Shown here one piece after another: positions 34,777 to 44,310 of a DNA stretch of 64,000 nt. The stretch's first letter is position 1. Each line of letters opens with the position of its first letter. The position numbers and the translations under genes are program-made. Below the pieces are notes generated by a model. The model did no database searches. It was not told the origin of the DNA and saw nothing but the letters and a program-made list of their open reading frames with translations. The DNA is from Endozoicomonas sp. G2_2 (GTDB taxonomy: Bacteria > Pseudomonadota > Gammaproteobacteria > Nevskiales > Salinisphaeraceae): assembly GCF_017744135.1 (NCBI RefSeq), contig NZ_JAGHQU010000001.1:1-64000 (forward strand), read 5' to 3'.

Positions 34777-35480
34777 GATTTCTTCTTAGACGACCCTTTC
34801 GCTATGTGCTGATCGCTGCCGGCGTGATACTGCTCGCGCCGGCAGTGCTCATTCTGCTCATGCGGTGGGTCAACCCGCCAGTCTCTGCCTATATGGTCCG
34901 AACCCATTTCCAGGCCGAGCAGAGCAGCGATGGCCCGACGATCTTCTATCGCTGGGCCGATCTGGATTCGATCGCCGCGTGCATGCCGCTGGCGGCGGTC
35001 TCTGCAGAAGACCAGACCTTTCCCGAACATCACGGTTTCGTCTGGAAGGCGATCGGCGACGCGCTGGTGGACAACGCCGAAGGCGGCACCATCCGTGGTG
35101 CGAGCACGATCAGCCAGCAGACTGCGAAAAACCTGTTTCTGTGGCCGGCCAAGAGCTATGTCCGAAAAGGCATAGAAGCCTATCTGACGGTCTGGATCGA
35201 GGTGCTCTGGCCCAAGCGCCGCATCATCGAGGTGTATCTGAACATCGCCCAGTTCGACGACCGGGTGTTCGGCGTGGGCGCGGCCGCGGATCGGCTGTTC
35301 GGCGTCTCGGCCAGCCAGCTCAGCGCCGGCCAGTGTGCGCGCCTGGCGGCGGTGTTGCCCAACCCGGTGAAGTACAGCGCTGCCTCGCCGGGCCCTTATG
35401 TGCAGGGCCAGTCGGCCTGGATCCTGCGCCAGATGCGCCAACTCGGCAACGGCTATCTTGCGCCGATCATCGAGAAATGA
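34773..35480 (+). CDS. mtgA: Monofunctional peptidoglycan glycosyltransferase MtgA
   Basis: This 235-residue GT51 enzyme polymerises lipid II into glycan strands. An N-terminal membrane helix (YVLIAAGVILLAPAVLILL) is followed by the catalytic motifs AVSAEDQTFPEHHGF (Glu nucleophile), GASTISQQTAKNLFL, KRRIIEVYLNIAQF and VFGVGAAADRLFG. There is no transpeptidase domain. It begins at TTG 34773, overlapping the SYLF gene stop by four bases. The rare start and coupling suggest low, dependent expression. Confidence 0.93.
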   Translation: MRFLLRRPFRYVLIAAGVILLAPAVLILLMRWVNPPVSAYMVRTHFQAEQSSDGPTIFYRWADLDSIAACMPLAAVSAEDQTFPEHHGFVWKAIGDALVDNAEGGTIRGASTISQQTAKNLFLWPAKSYVRKGIEAYLTVWIEVLWPKRRIIEVYLNIAQFDDRVFGVGAAADRLFGVSASQLSAGQCARLAAVLPNPVKYSAASPGPYVQGQSAWILRQMRQLGNGYLAPIIEK

Positions 35481-35551
35481 CGCCGCGTGTCTGGTGTATC
35501 ATGCACACAATTGGTCATCTGTTCTGAATGGTTGCCGGCTAGACTTCCGTC

Positions 35552-36568
35552 ATGCTGACTCGTAGTGATTTCGAACCCGCGTTCTGGCTGCGAAATGCCC
35601 ATGCGCAGACCGTATTCGCTTCCAAGCTGCGGCCCTCGCCGCCGCTGGACGTCGAGCGCGAGCGCCTGGAGCTCGACGACGGCGATTTCCTGGATCTGTC
35701 CTGGCTGCCGGAGCGCGGCCTCGATGAAGAAGCGCCGGTGGTCATCGTGTTGCATGGGCTCAACGGGTCGCTCGAGTCCAAGTACGCACGCGGGCTGCTG
35801 CGCCAGGCCGACGCGCACGGCGCGCGCGGCGTGCTCATGCATTTTCGCGGCGCCGCCGAACCCAATCGCCTGCCGCGCAGCTATCACTCCGGCGAAACCG
35901 AGGATTTCGCCACCGTGGCCGCGCATGTCCGCGCGCGTTATCCGCGCGCCGCGCTCGCCGCGGTCGGTTACTCGCTGGGCGGCAACGTGCTGCTCAAGTA
36001 TCTGGGTGAGCGAGGGCGCGAGTCGCCGCTGGCCTGCGCCACGGCCGTCTCGGTGCCCTACGACCTCAAGCGCTGCGCGGAAGCCATCCAGCAGGGTTTG
36101 TCGCGTATCTATCAGGCCCATCTCATTAACGGGCTGCGCGAGGCCTACGAAAACAAGTTCAACGTTATCGACGCGCCCGAGCCGCTGCCGGACTTTCGCA
36201 AGCTGCGCGATTTTCCGTCCTTCGACAACGCGCTCACCGCGCCGCTGAACGGCTTCCGCGATGCCGAGGACTACTACGAGCGCTCGAGCAGCGGCCCGTT
36301 CATCAAGCATATCCGCACGCCCACGCTGATCATCCACGCGGAGGACGACCCCTTCATGGCGCCGGACATCATTCCCGCGGCGGACGCCTTGTCCGCCGCG
36401 GTGCGGCTCGAAGTCTCGCGTCATGGCGGCCATGTGGGTTTCGTGGGCGCAGGGCGCTATGGCGAGCCGGTCTACTGGCTGGAACGCCGCATCCCGGCGT
36501 GGCTGCGTGACCGGTTGCCGGGCTTCGAAGCCCCGGCGTCGGCGCGCGAGGCACAGGAAGCCGGCTGA
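35552..36568 (+). CDS. yheT: YheT-family alpha/beta hydrolase
   Basis: This 338-residue hydrolase has the YheT opening FWLRNAHAQTVFASKL, HGLNGSLESKYARGL, the nucleophile elbow GYSLGGN (about residues 145-151), the acid in IIHAEDDPFM and the catalytic His in SRHGGHVGFV. Family members are esterases of uncertain substrate. A TAGACT box ends six bases before the ATG and no Shine-Dalgarno sequence is seen. It leads a short operon with the glycosyltransferase and the cardiolipin synthase-like genes. Confidence 0.9.
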   Translation: MLTRSDFEPAFWLRNAHAQTVFASKLRPSPPLDVERERLELDDGDFLDLSWLPERGLDEEAPVVIVLHGLNGSLESKYARGLLRQADAHGARGVLMHFRGAAEPNRLPRSYHSGETEDFATVAAHVRARYPRAALAAVGYSLGGNVLLKYLGERGRESPLACATAVSVPYDLKRCAEAIQQGLSRIYQAHLINGLREAYENKFNVIDAPEPLPDFRKLRDFPSFDNALTAPLNGFRDAEDYYERSSSGPFIKHIRTPTLIIHAEDDPFMAPDIIPAADALSAAVRLEVSRHGGHVGFVGAGRYGEPVYWLERRIPAWLRDRLPGFEAPASAREAQEAG

Positions 36569-37620
36569 TCACGCAGCCCGTATCGATCAGCGTCGTCGTT
36601 CCGGCGATCGACGAGGCCGGTGCGCTGGCCGCGTTGCTGGCCGATCTACAGGCACAGCAGGCCGTAGCCCTGCAGGTCATCATCGCCGACGGCGGCTCGG
36701 ATGACGACACGCCCGCGGTCGCGCGTCGCCATGGCGCCGAGATCGTCCATAGCGCCGCCGGGCGGGGCGCCCAGATGAACGCCGGCGCCGCGGCCGCGCG
36801 CGGTGACTGGCTGTGTTTCCTGCACGCTGACAGCCGTCTGACCCATCCAAACCAGCTCGCCGACGCCGTCGCCCACCTGAGGGATTCCGGCACCGCACGG
36901 GTCGCGGGGCACTTCGCGCTGCGCTTCGTGCGCACGACCGCTGGGCGCCGTCGCTTCTATCGCCATCTGGAAGCCAAGAGCGCGACCGGGCGTCGCTATA
37001 CGATCAATGGCGATCAGGGGCTCGTGCTGCCGGCCGCGTTCTTCGCGGAACTCGGCGGGTTCGATACCCGGCTGCCGTTTCTGGAGGATCAGCGCATGGC
37101 CGCGGCGATCGAGCGCGCCGGCGCCTGGCGCCTTTGCCCGCACCGGCTGGCGACCTCGGCGCGCCGGTTCGAACGGGAAGGCGAGCGTGCACGCTATCTA
37201 CTCATGGCCTTGATTATGGCGATGCATATCGTCGAGCTGGACGCGTTTTTTGCCCGCGCGCCCGGCGTGTATGCTCGGCAGCGCGATACCGGGCGGCTCG
37301 CCCTCACGCCGTATTTCAGGCTGCTGCGCCAACTGTGGCGCGATTGCGGCCTGCGTGCCGGGCTGCGCGTGGCCTGGCGTATCGCCGGGGTCGCGCTGAC
37401 TCAGAGCTGGCAGCTGTTCTTCGCGGTCGACGTGCTGCTCGAGCCGGTGCTCGGCCGTGGCCGCCGCCTTGCCACGCGGTTACACGATCGCTTCCTGTGG
37501 CGGCTGATCCAGCACCCGCCCGGTCAGGCGTTGCTGATGGTTTGTCTGTTGTTTCTGGTCTTCGGGCCGCTACAGCTCTGGTGTAGGCTGCGAGAAAAAT
37601 CTTTCTCAAACCGTCCATGA
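36565..37620 (+). CDS. Family 2 glycosyltransferase with a non-canonical start
   Basis: This protein of about 351 residues has a GT-A fold: SISVVVPAIDEAGALAALLADL as the nucleotide-binding start, ADGGSDDDT, the DxD-like FLHADSRL and LEDQRMAAAI. A C-terminal membrane helix (ALLMVCLLFLVFGPLQLW) anchors it. The first ATG/GTG/TTG in frame is TTG 36634, which would delete the essential first beta strand. The frame is open only back to 36511 and has no standard start there. CTG 36565 (or ATC 36568) after CAGGAAG, overlapping the yheT stop, is the best candidate. The sugar donor and acceptor are unknown. Confidence 0.8.
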   Translation: MITQPVSISVVVPAIDEAGALAALLADLQAQQAVALQVIIADGGSDDDTPAVARRHGAEIVHSAAGRGAQMNAGAAAARGDWLCFLHADSRLTHPNQLADAVAHLRDSGTARVAGHFALRFVRTTAGRRRFYRHLEAKSATGRRYTINGDQGLVLPAAFFAELGGFDTRLPFLEDQRMAAAIERAGAWRLCPHRLATSARRFEREGERARYLLMALIMAMHIVELDAFFARAPGVYARQRDTGRLALTPYFRLLRQLWRDCGLRAGLRVAWRIAGVALTQSWQLFFAVDVLLEPVLGRGRRLATRLHDRFLWRLIQHPPGQALLMVCLLFLVFGPLQLWCRLREKSFSNRP

Positions 37621-38807
37621 CTGAACCCAATACTGCCGGCGCGCCGCCGGAGCTGAATGCGTACCGCCGTGCGATGGAGGGCACGCTCGGCATCCCGTTC
37701 ACCGCCGGCAACCGCGTCGAGCGCCTGGTCAACGGGGCGCGTATCTTCCCGGCGATGATCGACGCCATCGAGGCGGCCGAGGAGTCCATCGATTTCCTCA
37801 CCTTTATCTATTGGCAGGGCGATGTCGCCGAGCGCTTCGGCCATATTCTCGCCGAGCGGGCGAGGGCTGGTGTCCGGGTGCGGATCCTGCTCGACAGTTT
37901 CGGCGCCCACAGCATGCCGGACTCGGTACTCCGGGACATGGAAACAGCCGGTGCGGAAGTCGCCTGGTTCCGGCCGGTCAAGCGCTGGCGCTTCTGGCAG
38001 GTCGACAACCGGACCCATCGCAAGATCCTGGTCGTCGACAATCGCGTCGGCTTTACCGGCGGCGTGGGCATCGCCGCCGAATGGGACGGTGACGCCCGCA
38101 ACCCCGACGAGTGGCGCGAGACGCATTTTCGGCTTACCGGGCCGGCGATCGACGGCCTGCGCGGCGCGTTTCTGTCGAACTGGGTGGAAGCAGGGCGCCG
38201 CGGTTTCGAGGACCGCTGGACGATGGCCGAGCCGCTGCCCGACGCCGACCGCGACGGCGCGCTCATCCAGGTGCTGCGCACGTCGGCCGCGGTGAACTAC
38301 AGCGATATCGCGACCCTGTTCCGGCTCGTGATCAAGCTCGCGCAGAAGCGGCTGCGCATCACCACCGGTTACTTCGTGCCCGATACCGCCACGGTCGAGA
38401 TGCTGTGCGATGCGGCCCGACGCGGGGTGGAGATCGAAGTGCTCATGCCCGGCCCGCATACCGACTCGCGGGTGGCGCGCATCGCCGGTGAGGACGCCTA
38501 CGGGCCGTTGCTCGAGGCGGGCGTGAAGCTCTATCGCTATCAGCCCACCATGCTGCACGCCAAGATCGTGCTGGTCGACGACGCAGTGGTGGTCACCGGT
38601 TCGGCCAACTTCAATCACCGGTCGATGGGCAAGGACGACGAGATCGCGATTTCGATCATCCATGAGCCGACGATCGCCGCGCTCGGCGCCGATTTCGACA
38701 CCGATCGCGCGCGCTGCGAGCAGGTCACGCTGCAGGCCTGGCAAGAACGCGGGGCCTGGCAGCGTTTCAAGGAATATATCGGCCGCCTTCTCAGCCCCCA
38801 GGCCTGA
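37617..38807 (+). CDS. Cardiolipin synthase-like phospholipase D family protein
   Basis: This 396-residue protein has two HKD motifs, THRKILVVDN (about residues 136-145) and LHAKIVLVDD (about 312-321), plus GSANFNHRSMGKDDE. This is the pattern of ClsB-type cardiolipin synthases, which join phosphatidylglycerol or phosphatidylethanolamine to form cardiolipin. It lacks the two N-terminal membrane helices of ClsA. It overlaps the glycosyltransferase by four bases (ATGA). Other PLD-family phosphatidyltransferase activity is possible. Confidence 0.88.
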   Translation: MTEPNTAGAPPELNAYRRAMEGTLGIPFTAGNRVERLVNGARIFPAMIDAIEAAEESIDFLTFIYWQGDVAERFGHILAERARAGVRVRILLDSFGAHSMPDSVLRDMETAGAEVAWFRPVKRWRFWQVDNRTHRKILVVDNRVGFTGGVGIAAEWDGDARNPDEWRETHFRLTGPAIDGLRGAFLSNWVEAGRRGFEDRWTMAEPLPDADRDGALIQVLRTSAAVNYSDIATLFRLVIKLAQKRLRITTGYFVPDTATVEMLCDAARRGVEIEVLMPGPHTDSRVARIAGEDAYGPLLEAGVKLYRYQPTMLHAKIVLVDDAVVVTGSANFNHRSMGKDDEIAISIIHEPTIAALGADFDTDRARCEQVTLQAWQERGAWQRFKEYIGRLLSPQA

Positions 38808-38813
38808 CGCGCG

Positions 38814-39611
38814 CTAGATCGGGCGCAGTCGGTCCAGACGCAGCCGGTGGCGGTCGTCGAACAGCCGCCGCGCGCCCACAGAAACCGCCAGCAGGGTGCC
38901 GAAACCGGTCCCGGTGGCGATCAGGAACATGATCAGGATCTGATATTTGACCGCCTCCCACGGGGGGCTGCCGGCCAGCATCTGGCCGGTCATCATGCCG
39001 GGCAGGCTGATGATGCCGGCGGCCGCCATGGCGTTGAGCATGGGGATCATGCCGGCGCGCATAGCGTCGCGGCGCATTTCGGCCACGGCCTCGGTGGCCG
39101 ACGCGCCCAGCGCGAGCCGGGTTTCGATCACGGCGGCGCCGCGCCAGACTTCCTGCGTGAGCCGGTCCATCGCCAGTGCGATGCCGGTCATGGTGTTGCC
39201 GAGCAGCATGCCGAGCAGCGGGATCGCGTATTGCGGCGTGTACCACGGCTCCACGCGAATCACGATCACCAGCGTGGCCACGGCCGTCACGAACGACGAC
39301 AGAAACATCGAAGCCGTGCCGGCGGCGAAGCCGTAACCGCCGATGAAGGGGCGTTTCTGGCGTGCGGCTGCCTCGCGCCCTGCGAGCAGCAGCATGACCA
39401 GCGCCATGAGCGCGATCCAGACCAGCTGGCGCTGGGCGAACACCGCCTCGAGCACCAGGCCCACGAGCGCCAGCTGCGCGGTCGTACGCAGGGCCGCGAT
39501 CAACAGCGTGCGGGCGATGCCCAGGCGCATGGCGAACGTGGTCGCCGCCAGGGCCAGGACCGCGAGCGCGGCCAGGGCGAGATCGAAAAACGATAGTGAG
39601 ATCAGTTGCAT
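38814..39611 (-). CDS. fetB: FetB-like ABC permease (UPF0014)
   Basis: This 265-residue membrane protein of the FetB/YbbM family has about seven helices. Landmarks are RTTAQLALVGLVLEAVF, IPLLGMLLGNTMTGIALAMDRL, RLALGASATEAVAEMRRDAMRAGMIPMLNAM and SLPGMMTGQML. FetAB exports iron in E. coli and eases peroxide stress. Its start overlaps the end of fetA by ten bases. Confidence 0.9.
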   Translation of the reverse strand: MQLISLSFFDLALAALAVLALAATTFAMRLGIARTLLIAALRTTAQLALVGLVLEAVFAQRQLVWIALMALVMLLLAGREAAARQKRPFIGGYGFAAGTASMFLSSFVTAVATLVIVIRVEPWYTPQYAIPLLGMLLGNTMTGIALAMDRLTQEVWRGAAVIETRLALGASATEAVAEMRRDAMRAGMIPMLNAMAAAGIISLPGMMTGQMLAGSPPWEAVKYQILIMFLIATGTGFGTLLAVSVGARRLFDDRHRLRLDRLRPI

Positions 39612-40240
39612 GGGCGGTGTGCCAGCTGGCCCCGGGCGTCGAGCACACGATGTTCGTCGGCCACGCGTGCGAGCTGCGCGCTGTCATGACCCACCCAGAC
39701 ACAGCAGGCGCCGCGGTCCTGTCGATAGGCGCGGATCAGCCGCTCCACCCGTTCGATATTGGCGCCGTCGAGATTGGCGGTGGGTTCGTCGAGCAGCAGG
39801 ACATCAGGTGCATGGCTGAGTACACGGATCAACGCCAGCCGCTGGCGCTGCCCGGAGGACAGGCGCTCGATGGGTCGGTCCAGCACGCAGGCATCGAGGT
39901 CGAGCGCCGCCAGATAGGCGTCGAGCCCGTGTGGCTGAAGATGCGGACGCGGCGTGTCGGCCCACCAGGCGGACTCGGCGGGCAGAAGCATCACCCGGCG
40001 CCGCCACGCCGGCGCCGCGAAATCGGCGGCCGGGCGGCCATCGAGCCGGCAGACGCCCTCGTGGGCGTCCAGATCGGCCATCGCCCGGAGCAGTCGCGTC
40101 TTGCCGGCCCCGGAAGGCGCAGCAAGGCCCAGGCAGGTGCCCGCGGCGAGGGCGAAATCGACCGGGCCGATGGCGCCGATTGCCAGCGCCACGGCTTCGA
40201 AGCGCGCCGCCCGGGCTGCGGTCGCGCTCCCGGTGCCCAT
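39602..40240 (-). CDS. fetA: FetA-like ABC ATPase
   Basis: This 212-residue ATPase has Walker A APSGAGKTRLL (about residues 41-51), signature LSSGQRQRLALIRVL, Walker B VLLLDEPTANLD and H-loop WVGHD. It powers the FetB permease encoded just downstream. It lies four bases after glnK1 on the same strand, which could place it in the nitrogen-control transcript, although no functional link is known. Confidence 0.9.
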   Translation of the reverse strand: MGTGSATAARAARFEAVALAIGAIGPVDFALAAGTCLGLAAPSGAGKTRLLRAMADLDAHEGVCRLDGRPAADFAAPAWRRRVMLLPAESAWWADTPRPHLQPHGLDAYLAALDLDACVLDRPIERLSSGQRQRLALIRVLSHAPDVLLLDEPTANLDGANIERVERLIRAYRQDRGACCVWVGHDSAQLARVADEHRVLDARGQLAHRPCN

Positions 40241-40243
40241 GGG

Positions 40244-41907
<1,664 letters not shown>

Positions 41908-41910
<3 letters not shown>

Positions 41911-41958
41911 GAAAAGGCCGGTTAAAGCCAGCTAGGGCAGCATACGTATCGACAGCAT
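41908..41958 (-). other. Signal-peptide remnant of amtB1 with an in-frame amber codon
   Basis: In the amtB1 frame the minus strand reads ATG at 41958, MLSIRMLP, then TAG (41932-41934), then LALTGLFLTAAPASAAPAV. Basic residue, hydrophobic core and the ASA cleavage site make a textbook signal peptide such as E. coli AmtB has. One nonsense codon interrupts it. There is no strong Shine-Dalgarno sequence before 41958. The cause may be mutation, sequencing error or suppression. Confidence 0.6.
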
Positions 41959-42071
41959 GTCGTTTTCGGTTGGATGGGAAAACGCGCGGAGTATAGCGAA
42001 AGGGTGACGCCGGGTCGGCCTGGGAGAAGGTCGATTACTGTCGCGGCGCCGTTTTTCTAGCGGGCATGCAC

Positions 42072-42101
42072 AAAAAAAGAGGCCCCGTTGCCGGGGCCTC
42101 T
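42072..42101 (-). terminator. Rho-independent terminator of the glnK2-amtB2 operon
   Basis: Arms AGAGGCCCC (42078-42086) and GGGGCCTCT (42093-42101) form a 9-bp stem with a six-base loop, followed on the minus strand by a run of T residues (42077-42072). It lies 27 bases after the amtB2 stop and separates this operon from amtB1. Confidence 0.9.
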
Positions 42102-42127
42102 GGTAGCGGCGAATACCGTTGTCGGTA

Positions 42128-43414
42128 TCAGGCGCCGGAGCGGCGGCTGCCGCCGGAGGTGAACTCCGGATAGGCTTCCATGCCGCACTCGCCGAGGTCC
42201 ACGCCCTCGACTTCCTCTTCTTCCGATACCCGGATGCCGAACACGGCCTTGAGGATGCCCCAGACGATGAGGCTGGTCACGAACACCCAGACGAAGATCG
42301 TGAGTGCGCCGATCGCCTGGCCCGAGAAGGTGACGTCGCTGTTGGTGAGCGGCACGACCATCAGGCCGAGCAGACCACAGACACCGTGGACCGAGATGGC
42401 ACCGACCGGGTCGTCGATCTTGATCTTGTCGAAGAACACGATCGAGAACACGACCAGTACGCCACCGGCGGCACCGAACAGGGTGGCCACGAGCGGTGTC
42501 GGCGTGGACGGCTCGGCGGTGATCACCACCAGGCCGGCCAGCGCGCCGTTGAGCGCCATGGTGAGGTCACCCTTGCCGAACATCACGCGGGCCAGCAGCA
42601 GGGCCGCGACCAGGCCGCCGGCTGCGGCGGTGTTGGTGTTGAGGAACACCATGGCCACCGAGTTGGCGCTGGCGATATCGCCGAGCTTGAGCACGGAGCC
42701 GCCGTTGAAGCCGAACCAGCCCATCCAGAGGATCAGCGTACCGAGCGCGGCCAGCGGCAGGTTGGCACCCGGAATGGCGCCCACACTGCCGTCCGCGCGG
42801 AACTTGCCTTTACGCGGGCCGAGCAGAAGCACACCGGCCAGAGCAGCCGAGGCGCCGGCCATATGCACGATGCCCGAGCCGGCGAAGTCGGAGAAGCCGA
42901 GGTCGCCGAGCACGAACAGGCCGAACACGCTGTCGCCGTTCCAGGTCCAGGAGCCTTCCATCGGGTAGATGAAGCCGGTCATGACGACCGCGAACGCCAG
43001 AAACGCCCACAGCTTCATGCGTTCGGCCACGGCACCCGAGACCACCGACATGGCGGTCGCCACGAACACCACCTGGAAGAAGAAGTCCGACGCGTCGGCA
43101 TAGACCGAACCGCCGTCGAAACCGCTTTCCGCGGAGGCGGCCAGCGCGTCCTGAACCAGCGTGTCGCCACCGGCGATGCCGTTCAGGAACAGCCCGCCGT
43201 CATACATGATCATGTAGCCGCAGACCATGTACATTATGCAGGAGATCGAATAGAGCGCGATGTTCTTGGTCAGGATCTCGGTCGTGTTCTTGGCACGAAC
43301 GAGGCCGCCCTCCAGCATGGAGAAGCCGGCGGCCATCCACATGACCAGTGCCCCGCAAATCAGAAAGTAGAAGGTATCGATTGCGTACTGCAATTCGAAG
43401 ATATTGTTTTCCAT
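42128..43414 (-). CDS. amtB: Ammonium transporter AmtB (second copy)
   Basis: This 428-residue, 11-helix transporter has the opening LQYAIDTFYFLICGALVMWMAAGFSMLEGGLVRAKN, the pore histidines in GSGIVHMAGASAALAG and ISVHGVCGLLGLM, and WMGWFGFNGGSVL. It is of a different subgroup from amtB1. It lacks a cleavable signal and has a longer, acidic C-terminus (VSEEEEVEGVDLGECGMEAY), which still ends in a PII-type docking tail. It is co-transcribed with glnK2, 43 bp upstream. Confidence 0.95.
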   Translation of the reverse strand: MENNIFELQYAIDTFYFLICGALVMWMAAGFSMLEGGLVRAKNTTEILTKNIALYSISCIMYMVCGYMIMYDGGLFLNGIAGGDTLVQDALAASAESGFDGGSVYADASDFFFQVVFVATAMSVVSGAVAERMKLWAFLAFAVVMTGFIYPMEGSWTWNGDSVFGLFVLGDLGFSDFAGSGIVHMAGASAALAGVLLLGPRKGKFRADGSVGAIPGANLPLAALGTLILWMGWFGFNGGSVLKLGDIASANSVAMVFLNTNTAAAGGLVAALLLARVMFGKGDLTMALNGALAGLVVITAEPSTPTPLVATLFGAAGGVLVVFSIVFFDKIKIDDPVGAISVHGVCGLLGLMVVPLTNSDVTFSGQAIGALTIFVWVFVTSLIVWGILKAVFGIRVSEEEEVEGVDLGECGMEAYPEFTSGGSRRSGA

Positions 43415-43457
43415 GACTTAGGATTTCCCTCGAGTTAAGGCGTTGCGAAGGCGCGGC

Positions 43458-43817
<360 letters not shown>

Positions 43818-43885
43818 TTATCAGCACCCCGTTGCCTCGCATTCAAGCAGTCGGGACGTGCAAGCGAGAGATTGCGCTCGGGTCT

Positions 43886-43903
43886 AAGCATTCACCGTGC
43901 CAA
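43886..43903 (-). promoter_or_regulatory. Sigma-54 promoter of glnK2-amtB2
   Basis: On the minus strand TTGGCACGGTGAATGCTT matches the -24/-12 consensus TGGCACG-N4-TTGCW with one mismatch (ATGC for TTGC). It keeps the exact ten-base spacing between the GG and GC dinucleotides. It lies about 90 bp before the glnK2 ATG, with NtrC-like sites upstream. Confidence 0.85.
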
Positions 43904-43959
43904 TACATGAAAATCATGTAGTTACAGGAATTCGGCGGGTAATGAGGCAGGCAGCGAAA

Positions 43960-43992
43960 TGCGCGAAAATGGCGCTGCACTAAATTGGTGCG
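43960..43992 (-). promoter_or_regulatory. Tandem NtrC-like enhancer sites
   Basis: TGCACTAAATTGGTGCG (43976-43992) is nearly identical to the NtrC consensus TGCACTAAAATGGTGCA. The adjoining TGCGCGAAAATGGCGCT (43960-43976) is a weaker second copy, 16 bp centre to centre. They lie 57-90 bp beyond the sigma-54 promoter, the usual enhancer position. Nitrogen limitation should therefore activate glnK2-amtB2. Confidence 0.82.
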
Positions 43993-44064
43993 GCCGGCTT
44001 TTGCCTGATCGCCACGCAACCGTCATGCTGTGGCCCTGAGTCATCGAGGTTGACGACACCACCC

Positions 44065-44304
44065 ATGCGTTCCATAGAAGACATTGCCGCCCGACTGTCC
44101 CAGGCGTTGCCGCCGCAGGTCGGGCCGCTGCGCGACGAGTTACACGCCAATTTCCGGGCGATACTGCAAAGTCAGCTGGCAAAGCTGGATCTCGTACCGC
44201 GGGAGGAATTCGATGCGGCGCGCGAGATGCTCGCGAACACGCGCAGCAAACTCGACACGCTGGAGCGCCAGGTCGCGGCGCTCGAGGCCGAACGCAACAC
44301 CTAG
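44065..44304 (+). CDS. ubiK: UbiK (YqiC/BMFP) ubiquinone accessory factor
   Basis: This 79-residue protein has a helical N-terminus (MRSIEDIAARLSQALPP), the central LDLVPREEFDAAREMLANTRSKLD and a C-terminal coiled coil (LERQVAALEAERN). UbiK binds UbiJ and aids aerobic ubiquinone synthesis in the lipid environment. ATG 44065 is preferred. A TTG at 44050 would add five residues but sits on the GAGG that could serve as its ribosome site. It is six bases from comM. Confidence 0.9.
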   Translation: MRSIEDIAARLSQALPPQVGPLRDELHANFRAILQSQLAKLDLVPREEFDAAREMLANTRSKLDTLERQVAALEAERNT

Positions 44305-44310
44305 ACCGGC

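Noticed and set aside
41935-42060. Search for a second sigma-54 promoter before amtB1
   Set aside because: No TGGC-N8-TTGC-like element with correct spacing is visible on the minus strand in this gap.
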